Assembly (NCBI GenBank): GCA_038237745.1
Contig: JBBRYJ010000010.1
Coordinates: forward strand, 1 to 64,000
Length of the DNA: 64,000 bases
From: DASQEH01 sp038237745
GTDB taxonomy: Bacteria > Actinomycetota > Actinomycetes > Propionibacteriales > Nocardioidaceae
Reading direction: 5' to 3'
Each line of letters begins with the position of its first letter. The stretch's first letter is position 1. Positions 24,398-33,763 of the stretch are shown piece by piece. A program made the translations under genes and the position numbers. The notes beneath the pieces were generated by a model, which was not told the DNA's origin, did not search any database, and worked only from the letters and a program-made list of their open reading frames with translations.

Positions 24398-26563
24398 GTG
24401 ACGACGCCCCCAACCCCATCTGATGCCCCCCCTACGCCTCCTGCAGCCGACCGGCGGCCCATGAAGAGGACCCACCACGGCGACGTTGTCGTCGACGACT
24501 TCGAGTGGCTGCGCGACAGGGACGACCCGGCCACGACCGCCTACCTGGAGGCCGAGAACGCCTACTCGGCCGCTCAGACGGCGCACCTCGCCGACCTGCG
24601 TCAGGCGATCTTCGGGGAGATCAAGAGCCGGACCCAGGAGACCGACCTTTCCGTACCGAGCCGTACCGGCGGCTTCTGGTACTACCGCCGGACCATCGAG
24701 GGCTCGCAGTACCCGGTCATGTGCCGCACGCCTGCCAGACCCGACGACTGGACACCGCCGCCACTCAGCCCGGATGTCGAGGTACCCGACGAGGAGATGC
24801 TGTTGGACTGCAACGCCCTTGCTGAAGGTCACGACTTCTTCGCGATGGGTGCCTTCGCCGTGACCCTCGACGACTCGCTGCTGGCCTACTCGACAGACGT
24901 CGTGGGGAACGAGCGCTACACGATCCGCGTGAAGGACCTGCGCACGGCGGAGCTGCTGCCCGACCACATCGACAACACGCTCCATGGCGCGACCTGGTCC
25001 GCGGACGGCACGCACCTCTTCTACAGCACGGTCGACGACGCCTGGCGGCCCGACAAGATCTGGCGGCACGCTCTCGGCACGGACATGTCAGCCGACGTCC
25101 TCGTGCACACCGAGACCGATGCGCGCTACGCGACGTCGGTCGGTCGTACGACATCGGACCGCTTCCTCGTCATCGTCTCCGGCTCCAAGATCACGTCGGA
25201 GGTGCGGCTGCTCGAGGCCGACGACCCCACGGGGACGTTCCGTGTAGTCGTTCCGCGGGCCGACGGCGTCGAGTACCACATCGAACACGCGGTGATCGGC
25301 GGGGAGGACCGACTCGTGGTTCTCCACAACCGCGGGGCGCTCAACTTCACGCTCGGCACCGGGCCGATGGCGTTGTCGTCTCTCGAGGACCTCGAGACGG
25401 TCATACCCGCCAGTGACGAGGTACGGCTCAGCGACGTCGATGTGTCAGCGGCGACGATGGTCGTCAACCTCCGCGAAGGTGGCCTCAGCCAGGTCCGCGT
25501 CTTCGCTTTGACCGACCAGGGCATCGGAGCCGGGTCGAACATCGACTTCGACGAGCCTCTGTTCGAGGCAGCCGGTATGGGGTTCTCCGACTGGCGGCAG
25601 CCGTTCGTCCGGGTCAGCTTCTCCTCGTGGGTCACCCCGGCAACGGTCTTCGACTACGACCCGGCGAGCGGCGACCTCTTGCTCCGCAAGCAGCAGCCGG
25701 TGCTGGGCGGCTACGAGGCCTCCGACTACGTCCAGTCGCGGGAGTGGGTCACCGGTCGAGACGGCGCGCGGATCCCCGTCTCGATCGTGCGCCACGCGCA
25801 GGTCGAGCCGCACAGCCAAGCCCCGTTGCTGCTGTACGGCTACGGCTCCTACGAGATCAGCATGGACCCGTCCCTCAGTGTGGCCCGGCTGTCGCTCCTC
25901 GACCGTGGCATGGTCTACGCGGTCGCCCACGTCCGAGGCGGCGGCGAGATGGGCCGCGGCTGGTACGAGCACGGCAAACTGCTCGAGAAGAAGAACACCT
26001 TCGACGACTACGTCGACTGTGCGCGGTACCTCGTCGACAGCGGCTGGACGGCACCCGAGCGACTCGTCGGGCTGGGCGCAAGCGCAGGTGGCCTCCTGAT
26101 GGGTGCCGCGGCGAACTCGGCGCCCGACCTGTTCGCCGCCATCGTGGCGCACGTGCCGTTCGTGGACGCACTGACCACCGTGCTCGACCCGTCGATACCC
26201 CTCACCGTGATCGAGTGGGACGAGTGGGGGGACCCGTTGCACGACCCGGAGGTCTACGCGTACATGAAGTCGTACACGCCGTACGAGAACGTCCAGGCGC
26301 GCGACTATCCGGCGATCTACGCCATCACGTCGATCAACGACACGCGGGTGCTCTACGTGGAGCCGGCGAAATGGGTTGCCCGGCTGCGCCGGACAGTCAC
26401 CGACGCCAACCCGATCCTCCTCAAGTGCGAGATGTCCGCTGGCCACGGTGGAGCCAGCGGTCGCTATGACGCGTGGCGGGACACGGCCGACTTCTACGCC
26501 TGGATCATCGACCGGGCCGGCGCCCGACGGGAGCCGTCGCCCGGTCGCGGGGAGCCGGCGTAA
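24398..26563 (+). CDS. S9 family peptidase, oligopeptidase B-like
   Basis: A 721-residue serine peptidase. An N-terminal seven-bladed propeller (about residues 70-400) precedes the alpha/beta-hydrolase domain. The nucleophile is in GLGASAGGLLMGAA, the Asp near SINDTRVLYVEPAKW, and the His in SAGHGGASGRYD; the preceding RGGGEMGRGWYEHG is characteristic of oligopeptidase B/PtrB. Such cytosolic enzymes cut short peptides after basic residues. The frame is open far upstream but the GTG at 24398, just after the kinase gene, fits the family; the first residues are Pro/Thr-rich. It is probably not part of the sugar pathway. Confidence 0.9.
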   Translation: MTTPPTPSDAPPTPPAADRRPMKRTHHGDVVVDDFEWLRDRDDPATTAYLEAENAYSAAQTAHLADLRQAIFGEIKSRTQETDLSVPSRTGGFWYYRRTIEGSQYPVMCRTPARPDDWTPPPLSPDVEVPDEEMLLDCNALAEGHDFFAMGAFAVTLDDSLLAYSTDVVGNERYTIRVKDLRTAELLPDHIDNTLHGATWSADGTHLFYSTVDDAWRPDKIWRHALGTDMSADVLVHTETDARYATSVGRTTSDRFLVIVSGSKITSEVRLLEADDPTGTFRVVVPRADGVEYHIEHAVIGGEDRLVVLHNRGALNFTLGTGPMALSSLEDLETVIPASDEVRLSDVDVSAATMVVNLREGGLSQVRVFALTDQGIGAGSNIDFDEPLFEAAGMGFSDWRQPFVRVSFSSWVTPATVFDYDPASGDLLLRKQQPVLGGYEASDYVQSREWVTGRDGARIPVSIVRHAQVEPHSQAPLLLYGYGSYEISMDPSLSVARLSLLDRGMVYAVAHVRGGGEMGRGWYEHGKLLEKKNTFDDYVDCARYLVDSGWTAPERLVGLGASAGGLLMGAAANSAPDLFAAIVAHVPFVDALTTVLDPSIPLTVIEWDEWGDPLHDPEVYAYMKSYTPYENVQARDYPAIYAITSINDTRVLYVEPAKWVARLRRTVTDANPILLKCEMSAGHGGASGRYDAWRDTADFYAWIIDRAGARREPSPGRGEPA

Positions 26564-26725
26564 GAACCTCCTGAGAGCTGCAACGCCGGGGCAGGCGGAG
26601 GCGTTGACTCAGTATCTTCCGCAGCCCGTGGAGGTCGAGTTGCCACCAGTTTCGGGAATCAGCGACGCCCCTCAGGCGTTGCCGTGAAACGTAAACCCGT
26701 GTGAGACGCTTCAGAGAGGGGCCCC

Positions 26726-27691
26726 GTGACCACACGTCGCACCACCACAGTTGAGTCACGAGACGGCGCGATCGAGGGCCGTGACAGTGTCGGTATGTAC
26801 CTCGACGAGATCGCCCGTACGTCACTCCTCGACGCCGCCACAGAGGTCGAGCTGTCGAAGGCCATCGAGGCCGGCCTGTTCGCGGAGCACCTGCTCGAGA
26901 TCGGGCGAGTCGGCCGCGCCAAGGGCGGCGCTCCGAAGTACGCCACCCGTGAGGAGCTCGAGTGGCTCGCTGACGAGGGCCGGCAGGCCATGCAGCGCTT
27001 CATCCAGGCGAACCTGCGCCTGGTCGTCTCCATCGCCCGCAAGTACGGCCGCTCGGCAATGCCGATGCTCGACCTCGTACAGGAAGGCAACACCGGACTC
27101 ATCCGAGCCGTCGAGAAGTTCGACTACGCCAAGGGCTACAAGTTCTCCACCTACGCAACCTGGTGGGTCCGCCAGGCCATCACTCGCGGCATCGCCCAGC
27201 AGGCCAGGGTCGTCAGGCTTCCGGTCCACGTCGTGGAGGAGCTCAACCAGATCGGGTCAGCCCGCAGGACGCTCGAGAGGCAGATGGGCCGCGACCCCGA
27301 GCCCGAGGAGATCGCGACCGAGCTCGACATGACGCTCGAGCGGGTTCTCGACCTCATCAGCTGGGGACGCGACCACGTGAGCCTCGACACGCCGGTCGAC
27401 GACGAAGGTGACACCTCGCTAGGCGACCTCGTCGCACGCGAGACCACCCCCGGTCCGGACACCGCCTTCCTCGATGTCGAGTCGCGCCAGCGCCTCGACG
27501 AGCTCGTCGAACTGCTCGACGACCGCTCGGCCGACGTCATCCGGTCGCGCTACGGACTCGTCGACGGTCGCCAGGAGAAGCTCGCCGACATCGGGGCGCG
27601 GCACGGCGTCTCGGCCGAACGAGTCCGCCAGCTCGAGCGCGAGGCGCTCGCGCAGCTGAGACGTCTGGCCGACCCAGACCTGGCCGCCTGA
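26726..27691 (+). CDS. Group 2 sigma-70 factor (SigB/HrdD-like)
   Basis: A 321-residue sigma factor lacking the long acidic N-terminus of SigA. It contains region 1.2 (DSVGMYLDEIARTSLLDAA), region 2 (FIQANLRLVVSIARKYG, DLVQEGNTGLIRAVEKFDYAKGYKFSTYATWWVRQAI), region 3 and a region 4 HTH (HGVSAERVRQLEREAL). This is the layout of non-essential principal-like sigma factors used in stationary phase and stress. The GTG has GAGAGG eight bases upstream. No anti-sigma gene is adjacent. Confidence 0.93.
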   Translation: MTTRRTTTVESRDGAIEGRDSVGMYLDEIARTSLLDAATEVELSKAIEAGLFAEHLLEIGRVGRAKGGAPKYATREELEWLADEGRQAMQRFIQANLRLVVSIARKYGRSAMPMLDLVQEGNTGLIRAVEKFDYAKGYKFSTYATWWVRQAITRGIAQQARVVRLPVHVVEELNQIGSARRTLERQMGRDPEPEEIATELDMTLERVLDLISWGRDHVSLDTPVDDEGDTSLGDLVARETTPGPDTAFLDVESRQRLDELVELLDDRSADVIRSRYGLVDGRQEKLADIGARHGVSAERVRQLEREALAQLRRLADPDLAA

Positions 27692-27720
27692 GCCCCGACT
27701 CCCCACCACCGCTAGGCGCA

Positions 27721-28326
27721 TCAGTCGCGACCGGTCTCGCCACGGACCAGCTCGGACCAGAGCCGGCGTACGGCCGTCCTCAGCTGGTCAGGGGAGCCCT
27801 CATTGACGATCACGTGGTCCGCGACCGCGAGCCGCGCCTCCCGTGACGCCTGCGCTTCGATGCGGGACCGGGCTTCGTCGGCGGGCATGCCTCGCAGGCG
27901 GGTGAGCCGGTCGAGCCGTACCTCGGTCGGTGCGTCGACGACCACCACCGTGTCGAACTCGCCGCTCCGGCCGGTCTCGACCAGGAGTGGGATGTCGTGT
28001 ACCACGAGCTGTCCCGCGGCGGCAGCCGCTTCCCGCTCCGACGCACGGGCGCGCACCCGAGGGTGCACGATCGCCTCCAGCCGGGTCCGCGCGTCGGCAT
28101 CGCCGAAGACGAGCCGAGCCATGGCCTCGCGGTCCAGCTTGCCAGCGGGTGTGAGAATGCCCGTCCCGAACTGGTCGACGATCTCGACGAGACCCCCGGA
28201 GGCAGGCTCGACCACCTCACGGGCGAGCTGGTCGGCGTCGATGATGAGGGCTCCGAGCTCGGACAGCAGAGCGGTGACTGTCGACTTGCCCGAGCCGATG
28301 CCACCGGTGAGCCCGACCCGAACCAT
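27721..28326 (-). CDS. coaE: Dephospho-CoA kinase
   Basis: A 201-residue P-loop kinase that phosphorylates the ribose 3'-hydroxyl of dephospho-CoA, the last step of CoA synthesis. Walker A is GLTGGIGSGKST at residues 5-16, followed by LIDADQLAREVV and the lid region with QFIDEGTGIL-like FGTGILTPAG; the VVVDAPTEVRLDRLTRLRGM segment closes the site. Length is typical of the single-domain form, without the C-terminal GrpB-like extension found in mycobacteria. It faces the second sigma gene convergently. Confidence 0.95.
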   Translation of the reverse strand: MVRVGLTGGIGSGKSTVTALLSELGALIIDADQLAREVVEPASGGLVEIVDQFGTGILTPAGKLDREAMARLVFGDADARTRLEAIVHPRVRARASEREAAAAAGQLVVHDIPLLVETGRSGEFDTVVVVDAPTEVRLDRLTRLRGMPADEARSRIEAQASREARLAVADHVIVNEGSPDQLRTAVRRLWSELVRGETGRD

Positions 28327-28425
28327 GTCCGACAGCCTGCCATGCTCACCGACGTAGGCCCGTTCATTGCAATCGCGGCAGGGTCGCAGCGGACCGGAGG
28401 CTCGTCCGTCGGTTCTCCCCCCTGC

Positions 28426-29403
28426 TCAGCGCACTCTCGACGATGGCGCCCTGTAGCTGCTCCGGTATCGGTGCGGGCTGGTGCCACGAAGTCTGGCGAA
28501 GTGGTGCCGAAATGCCGTCGCGTTGCTGAAGCCCGCCCGCGTCGCGATCCGTTCGATGGTCTCGTCCGACTCCTCGAGCATCTGCTCAGCGAGCAGCAAC
28601 CGCTGGTTGGTGACCCAGTGGTAGGGCGTCGTACCGGTCTCGGCCTTGAAGCGTCGGGCGAAGGTGCGCGGAGCCATCAGCGCCTTGCGAGACAGAGTCT
28701 CCACGCTCAGATCCTGGCGCAGGTTGATCCTCATCCACTCCAGGACCGGCTGCAGCGTGTCAGCCGTGTAGTCGGGAACCGGCGACTCGATGAACTGCGC
28801 CTGGCCGCCGTCGCGGTGCGGGGCGATCACCATGCGCCTCGCCACGGTGGCCGCGACACTGGCACCGAACTCCTGCCTGATCACGTGCAGGCAGGCGTCG
28901 AGACCGGCGGCCGAGCCGGCTGACGTGATGACCGACCCGTCGTCGATATAGAGGACGTCGCACTTGACCTGGGCCAGCGGGAACCGCGACTGGAGCTCGT
29001 CGACATATCGCCAGTGCGTCGTGCACAGCCGCCCGTCGAGGAGTCCGGCCTCCCCCAGCACGAACGCCCCCGCACAGACGGAGAGCAGCCGGGCGCCCCG
29101 GTCATGGGCCATCCGAAGCGCCTCGATCACCGGGGGCGGCACATGCTGGTCGCGTGGCATCGCCGGAAGGCAGATCAGATCGACGTCGCTCAGCGCGTCG
29201 AGCCCGAGGCTTACGTCGAGACCGAACCCCGGAATACTGGTCGGGACCTTCCCCGGCTGCGGGGCGCAGACACGGAAGTCGAAGCTGGGAACTCCCTGGT
29301 CCGCGCGGTCCAGTCCCCACGCCTCGCAGAGCACCCCGAGCTCGAACGGAGCGACTCCGTCGTAGACGAGGGCGGCAACAGTGGTCAGCACGCCGGCCAG
29401 CAT
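28426..29403 (-). CDS. GlxA-family regulator (DJ-1/PfpI domain + AraC HTH)
   Basis: A 325-residue transcription factor. The N-terminal half is a DJ-1/PfpI-like amidase fold (VAALVYDGVAPFELGVL; nucleophile-elbow region SVCAGAFVLGEAGLLDG), the C-terminal ~100 residues an AraC-type double HTH (LSVETLSRKALMAPRTFARRF and IERIATRAGFSNATAFRHHFAR). Relatives respond to small metabolites, but the ligand is unknown. It is not within an obvious target operon. Confidence 0.92.
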   Translation of the reverse strand: MLAGVLTTVAALVYDGVAPFELGVLCEAWGLDRADQGVPSFDFRVCAPQPGKVPTSIPGFGLDVSLGLDALSDVDLICLPAMPRDQHVPPPVIEALRMAHDRGARLLSVCAGAFVLGEAGLLDGRLCTTHWRYVDELQSRFPLAQVKCDVLYIDDGSVITSAGSAAGLDACLHVIRQEFGASVAATVARRMVIAPHRDGGQAQFIESPVPDYTADTLQPVLEWMRINLRQDLSVETLSRKALMAPRTFARRFKAETGTTPYHWVTNQRLLLAEQMLEESDETIERIATRAGFSNATAFRHHFARLRGTSPHRYRSSYRAPSSRVR

Positions 29404-29485
29404 GGCACAAGTCTGGCAGGAAATGGAGCAAGGGCGACACTTCTGCCACTACAGTCCGAAGCTACGAGCGGGCAGACTGGTACCC

Positions 29486-29671
29486 ATGAACTCGTTAGCA
29501 CTTCTCGTGATGGTCGCCACCGCCACGACGTTGATTGTGTGGTTCGCGCTGCGACTGACCTCCTTCATCAAGGCCGATGGCTACGGCTTCCGCTCCTCGT
29601 CCGGCCTGCCCCGCGACTGGGCACCTGCGGATCTCCCGAGCACCCCGTACGTTGCTAAGCCGCACTACTGA
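29486..29671 (+). CDS. Small single-pass membrane protein
   Basis: A 61-residue protein with one N-terminal membrane helix (residues 3-22, ALLVMVATATTLIVWFALRL) and a short hydrophilic tail rich in Arg, Pro and Tyr. The tail includes the segment KADGYGFRSSSGLPRDW. The ATG lies at the helix start; the ribosome site is weak. The reading frame ends just ahead of a strong bidirectional terminator, which supports it being a transcribed gene. Function unknown. Confidence 0.5.
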   Translation: MNSLALLVMVATATTLIVWFALRLTSFIKADGYGFRSSSGLPRDWAPADLPSTPYVAKPHY

Positions 29672-29685
29672 GACGCCTGCCGTCC

Positions 29686-29735
29686 GACGACGAAGGCGCC
29701 CGCCCCGCAGACTGGGGGTGGGCGCCTTCGTCGTC
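29686..29735. terminator. Bidirectional terminator between small gene and rpsA
   Basis: Two 21-base arms (29686-29706 and 29715-29735) pair with a single G-U, around an 8-base loop. It sits 14 bases past the small membrane protein stop and 11 bases past the rpsA stop, so it can end both convergent transcripts. Confidence 0.88.
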
Positions 29736-29746
29736 GAAGGCGCGGG

Positions 29747-31243
29747 CTACTGGCCGCCGGTGAGCTTCTCGCGCAACGCCTGGAGCGCCTCGTCGGAGGC
29801 GAGCGAGCCGTCGGCGACGTCCGCCGGGGTGGCTGGGGCAGCTGGTGCCGCCTCGGCAGCGTCCTCTGACGAGTAGGTGGAGGCTTCCGAGGCCTCGACG
29901 TCGGCCTTCTGGGCCTCCTCGACCTGAGCCTTGTGCGCCTCCCAGCGTGTGTGGGCCTCGGCGTACTGCCGCTCCCACGCCGCCTTGGCGTCGGCGTACC
30001 CCTCCAGCCACTCGCCTGTCTCGGCGTCGAAGCCCTCCGGATAGAGGTAGTTGCCTGCGTCGTCGTACGACGCCGTCATGCCGTACAACGTCGGGTCGAA
30101 GTCGTCGGCTGTGGCGTCCATACCCTCGTTGGCCTGCTTGAGCGAGAGCGAGATGCGACGACGTTCGAGGTCGATGTCGATGATCTTGACCATGACGTCG
30201 TCGTTGACCTGCACGACCTGCTCGGGGATCTCGACATGCCGCTCGGCCAGCTCGGAGATGTGCACGAGGCCCTCGATCCCCTCCTCGACCCGCACGAATG
30301 CGCCGAACGGGACGAGCTTGGTGACCTTGCCGGGCACGATCTGACCCATCTGGTGGATGCGCGCGAACTGCTGCCAGGGGTCCTCCTGAGTCGCCTTGAG
30401 CGACAGCGACACCCGCTCGCGGTCCATGTCGACGTCGAGCACCTCGACGGTGACCTCCTGACCGACCTCGACGACCTCACCGGGATGGTCGATGTGCTTC
30501 CACGACAGCTCGGAGACGTGCACGAGACCGTCGACTCCGCCGAGGTCGACGAACGCGCCGAAGTTGACGATCGACGAGACGACGCCTGGCCGGACCTGGC
30601 CCTTCTGCAGCTGAGTCAGGAAGTTCTGGCGCACCGCGGACTGCGTCTGCTCGAGCCACGCCCGCCGGGAGAGCACGACGTTGTTGCGGTTCTTGTCGAG
30701 CTCGATGATCTTCGCCTCGAGCTCCTTGCCGACATACGGCTGAAGGTCGCGGACGCGGCGCATCTCGACCAGCGAGGCGGGGAGGAAGCCGCGTAGCCCG
30801 ATGTCGATGATGAGCCCGCCCTTGACGACCTCGATGACCGAACCGGTCACGACGCCGTCGTCCTCCTTGATCTTCTCGATGGTCCCCCAGGCGCGCTCGT
30901 ACTGTGCCCGCTTCTTGGAGAGGATCAGCCGGCCCTCCTTGTCCTCCTTCTGGAGGACGAGGGCTTCCACCAGGTCGCCGACGGCGACGACGTCACCGGG
31001 GTCGACGTCGTGCTTGATCGAGAGCTCGCGGGAGGGGATCACACCCTCGGTCTTGTACCCGATGTCGAGCAGGACCTCGTCCCGGTCGACCTTCACGATG
31101 ATGCCGTCGACGATGTCTCCGTCGTTGAAGTACTTGATGGTGGCGTCGATCGCGGCGAGGAAGTCCTCTTCCGTGCCGATGTCGTTGACCGCGACCTGCG
31201 GTGTCTCCTGCGCGGCGGGAGGGGCCTCGATGCTGCTCGTCAT
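29747..31243 (-). CDS. rpsA: 30S ribosomal protein S1
   Basis: A 498-residue ribosomal protein that helps load mRNA on the 30S subunit. Four S1 RNA-binding domains follow one another (about residues 35-105, 120-185, 205-275, 290-360), the last two with the classic NFGAFVDLGGVDGLVHVSEL and VPFGAFVRVEEGIEGLVHISEL. Gram-negative S1 has six; four is the actinobacterial number. The C-terminal ~130 residues are acidic and Ala-rich. ATG at 31243 gives the usual N-terminus. Confidence 0.96.
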   Translation of the reverse strand: MTSSIEAPPAAQETPQVAVNDIGTEEDFLAAIDATIKYFNDGDIVDGIIVKVDRDEVLLDIGYKTEGVIPSRELSIKHDVDPGDVVAVGDLVEALVLQKEDKEGRLILSKKRAQYERAWGTIEKIKEDDGVVTGSVIEVVKGGLIIDIGLRGFLPASLVEMRRVRDLQPYVGKELEAKIIELDKNRNNVVLSRRAWLEQTQSAVRQNFLTQLQKGQVRPGVVSSIVNFGAFVDLGGVDGLVHVSELSWKHIDHPGEVVEVGQEVTVEVLDVDMDRERVSLSLKATQEDPWQQFARIHQMGQIVPGKVTKLVPFGAFVRVEEGIEGLVHISELAERHVEIPEQVVQVNDDVMVKIIDIDLERRRISLSLKQANEGMDATADDFDPTLYGMTASYDDAGNYLYPEGFDAETGEWLEGYADAKAAWERQYAEAHTRWEAHKAQVEEAQKADVEASEASTYSSEDAAEAAPAAPATPADVADGSLASDEALQALREKLTGGQ

Positions 31244-31400
31244 AGGGATGTGGAACTCCGTTGGATGGGGGTCGGTGGTGCGTGCACGCCGAAGGCCTTC
31301 TGATCGCGTTCCCACCGAGTGACCCGGACCGCGATAGACCTGGGATGAGAATTACGAGCACGAGCCTGCTCCGTCTGAGGTGTGCAGGCCTTGGCACCTC

Positions 31401-32354
31401 TCAGGATACTGGTGTCGCGTCCGCGGGGTCAACGCGAGGCGTATCCCACGGCCAGGCGGTCAGGTCACCGCTGCGGGCCTGGGCGTGGAGAAGCTTCGCT
31501 GCCGCACGCGAGACGGCATTGCCGGGAGCCCTGCCGGCCAGCTCGATCAGGGCCCAGAGGTCGGTCGCACGCCCCTGGGTGACGGGATCCGTGAGGCGTC
31601 CCGGTGCGGAGTCGACGAACGCGGCGATGAGCGGCTCGATGAGTCTAGGGTCACGCTCGAACCGGGTGAAGTTGCCGACGTCGGTGTGAATCGAACCGGC
31701 GTGTGCGAACTCCCAGTCCACCAGCCCCGTCACCGCACCGGTCGGGGGGTCGACGAGGAGGTTCTTGGGGTTGAAGTCGCTGTGCGCGAGAACCACGCGC
31801 GCTGGCGTACGAACGGCGGCCTCGTCGAGGAGGGACTGTGCGGCGTCGGCGAGCCGGCTCAATGCCAGCCAGTCGCGCGTCGACCAGCTCGCGAGCCTGC
31901 TGGTGTCGCGGTGGTACTGCGCCCACTCCCTCAGGTCGGAGGGGAGCCCGCCGGGTGACACGGTGAGCGTCGCGTCACTGAAGGACCCGGACCGCAGGAA
32001 GGGGATCCCGGACAGGGAACCGAGGACCGAGCCCACGTTGTGTGCCAGCGTCTCCAGGTGATGACTCTCGGGTGCTGCCCGAAGCACCTGGTCGAGCGCG
32101 ACCCCCGGCAGCCGTTCCGTGACGAGGATCGCGGGCTCCGTCTCGGTGGCACGACGCAGTTCGAGCACGGCCGGTACCGCGAGAACTCCCCGCACGAGCC
32201 TCAGCAAGCTGGCGTCAACCTCGGCCCGCTCCGGGTGGCGACGGTAGATGCGTAGTACGACGGCGTCGTCGTCACCCACCAGGAACGTCTCACCGCTGTA
32301 GCCGCCCGGCAGAGGTCGCGTAGGCGTGCCGAACCAGTCCAGCACCAGATACAC
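31401..32354 (-). CDS. Aminoglycoside phosphotransferase-like kinase
   Basis: A 317-residue APH-fold protein. The catalytic loop is VLAHSDFNPKNLLVD (H-x-D-x4-N) and the metal-binding motif GLVDWEFAHAG; the N-terminal nucleotide lobe has GGYSGETFLVG. Chromosomal members phosphorylate small hydroxylated metabolites more often than antibiotics, so this should not be read as resistance. Start is GTG. Divergent from the following pair. Confidence 0.8.
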   Translation of the reverse strand: MYLVLDWFGTPTRPLPGGYSGETFLVGDDDAVVLRIYRRHPERAEVDASLLRLVRGVLAVPAVLELRRATETEPAILVTERLPGVALDQVLRAAPESHHLETLAHNVGSVLGSLSGIPFLRSGSFSDATLTVSPGGLPSDLREWAQYHRDTSRLASWSTRDWLALSRLADAAQSLLDEAAVRTPARVVLAHSDFNPKNLLVDPPTGAVTGLVDWEFAHAGSIHTDVGNFTRFERDPRLIEPLIAAFVDSAPGRLTDPVTQGRATDLWALIELAGRAPGNAVSRAAAKLLHAQARSGDLTAWPWDTPRVDPADATPVS

Positions 32355-32509
32355 CCCACCAGTTGGGCGAGGCGGCGTTCTGCCACCTCGCTCGCCCTCA
32401 CTCGTCCCGACGAGCTCGCCAGCCCACCATGCGCCTGGCGAGCCTCTGTCATCGTCGCACGATGTGGACGCCGGACCGGGGAAGTCGTCGCCGTGGCTAC
32501 CATCGAGCG

Positions 32510-32818
32510 GTGACCGAATACCAGATCACCTACTGGCGGGAGGTCCCGTCTCTCGTCACCGCTCGAGACGGTGACGATGTGGTGAAGTCACCGCTCCCGG
32601 CGCGCTTCCAGGAGGCGGTCGACGAAGCAGCCATGCGGCTCGGCGACGCGGCGGCCGACGACTACCTGGCCGGCTGGCGCCGCGGCGAGTGGGTGAGCGC
32701 TGAGGGCACCCCTGCCGCCGTCGCCGACGACGTGTGCGCCCTGGTCGAAGCCGAGTGGACGATGACGAGGATGTCGTCATTTCTCGACGCACTGATACCT
32801 ATGGAGGGCGCCCAGTGA
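32510..32818 (+). CDS. 'Virulence factor' domain protein
   Basis: A 102-residue protein resembling the conserved 'virulence factor' (Virulence_fact) domain. Recognisable are the start EYQITYWREVPSLVTARDG, the KSPLPARFQEAVDEAAMR block and the DYLAGWRRGEW segment. No signal peptide. Its stop overlaps the start of the homocysteine methyltransferase gene as GTGA, so the two are co-translated; the name of the domain should not be taken as evidence of pathogenicity. Molecular role unknown, probably linked to one-carbon/methyl metabolism. Confidence 0.75.
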   Translation: MTEYQITYWREVPSLVTARDGDDVVKSPLPARFQEAVDEAAMRLGDAAADDYLAGWRRGEWVSAEGTPAAVADDVCALVEAEWTMTRMSSFLDALIPMEGAQ

Positions 32819-33699
32819 ACCGACTCGCTCAGCTGATCGAGGGCCGGGGCCTCGTCCTCTTCGACGGTGGGATGGGCACCCTCCTCCAGGAGCGTGGTCT
32901 CGACGACGGTGGTTGCGGTGAGCTCTGGAACGTCGAGCGGCCAGAGGCCGTCCGGGCGATCCATGAGGAGTACGCCCTGGCCGGTGCGACGATCCTGACG
33001 ACCAACACGTTCGGGGGTACCGCTCCTAGGCTCGCGATGCATGGACTGGGCGACCGGGTTGAAGAGCTCAGCCGGGCCGGCGCAGAGCTCGCGCAGGACG
33101 TGGCGCGCCGGCACGGCGCACTCGTGGCCGGCGGGCTCGGTCCGACCGGGGAGCTGCTGGCTCCGCTCGGCACACTGGAGCCAGACGATGCTCAGGCCAT
33201 CTTCGCCGAGCAGCTTCGCGGGCTGGTGGCCGTCGGTATCGACCTCGTGCTGGTCGAGACCATGAGCGACCTTGCGGAGGTCGAGGCAGCCGTCTCGGCC
33301 GCGCGCAAGGTGACGCCGGACCTACCTGTGGTGGCAACGCTGAGCTTCGACACCAACCTGCGCACCATGATGGGCGTGTCTCCGCAGGCAGCCGTTCGGG
33401 CACTCGCAGCGAGCGGGGTGGAGGCGGTCGGCGCGAACTGTGGCCGAGGGCCGTCGGAGATGGAGTCGATCGCCGCGCAGCTGGTGGCTGCCCGCGTAGA
33501 CGACGTCCTGCTGGTGGCGCAGTCGAACGCCGGACTGCCACAGCTCGTGGGGGACCACTTCGAGTACGACGCCCCCCCAGAGTCGCTCGCTCGGCATGCC
33601 CTCAACCTGCGCGACCTCGGGATCGACCTGATCGGCGCGTGCTGCGGCTCGAACCCCGAGCACGTGGCGGCGATGCGGACCGCGCTCCTCGCGGCCTGA
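32815..33699 (+). CDS. Homocysteine S-methyltransferase family protein
   Basis: A 294-residue Pfam S-methyl_trans protein, the Hcy-binding module of MetH and of BHMT/MmuM. It has FDGGMGTLLQERGL at the start and the zinc-binding cysteines in GANCGRG and GACCGSN near the C-terminus. It lacks the folate, cobalamin and reactivation modules of MetH, so the methyl donor is a free metabolite or a separate protein. The GTG follows GGAGGG and overlaps the upstream gene by four bases. Confidence 0.88.
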   Translation: MNRLAQLIEGRGLVLFDGGMGTLLQERGLDDGGCGELWNVERPEAVRAIHEEYALAGATILTTNTFGGTAPRLAMHGLGDRVEELSRAGAELAQDVARRHGALVAGGLGPTGELLAPLGTLEPDDAQAIFAEQLRGLVAVGIDLVLVETMSDLAEVEAAVSAARKVTPDLPVVATLSFDTNLRTMMGVSPQAAVRALAASGVEAVGANCGRGPSEMESIAAQLVAARVDDVLLVAQSNAGLPQLVGDHFEYDAPPESLARHALNLRDLGIDLIGACCGSNPEHVAAMRTALLAA

Positions 33700-33763
33700 C
33701 GCCGTCCCTGACCCATCGCGCTGATGCGTTGGGGACGGCGCTCCTCGGGGCCTGACGTCGTCC
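33675..33763 (+). repeat. Imperfect direct duplication at the methyltransferase 3' end
   Basis: The 33 bases at 33675-33707 (last codons and stop of the methyltransferase) recur at 33731-33763 with four mismatches. A GATGCG just upstream is also repeated, separated by a 4-base insertion in the second copy. The second copy is non-coding and carries part of the terminator hairpin. Confidence 0.7.
33702..33738. terminator. Hairpin between convergent genes
   Basis: CCGTCCC (33702-33708) pairs with GGGACGG (33732-33738), and the inner CCCATCGCG/TGCGTTGGG extends the stem imperfectly around CTGA. It is three bases after the methyltransferase stop and faces the flavin reductase 3' end. Confidence 0.6.

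Noticed and set aside
31401..32354. Antibiotic resistance kinase
   Set aside because: The fold is shared by many metabolic kinases and no resistance context is present.
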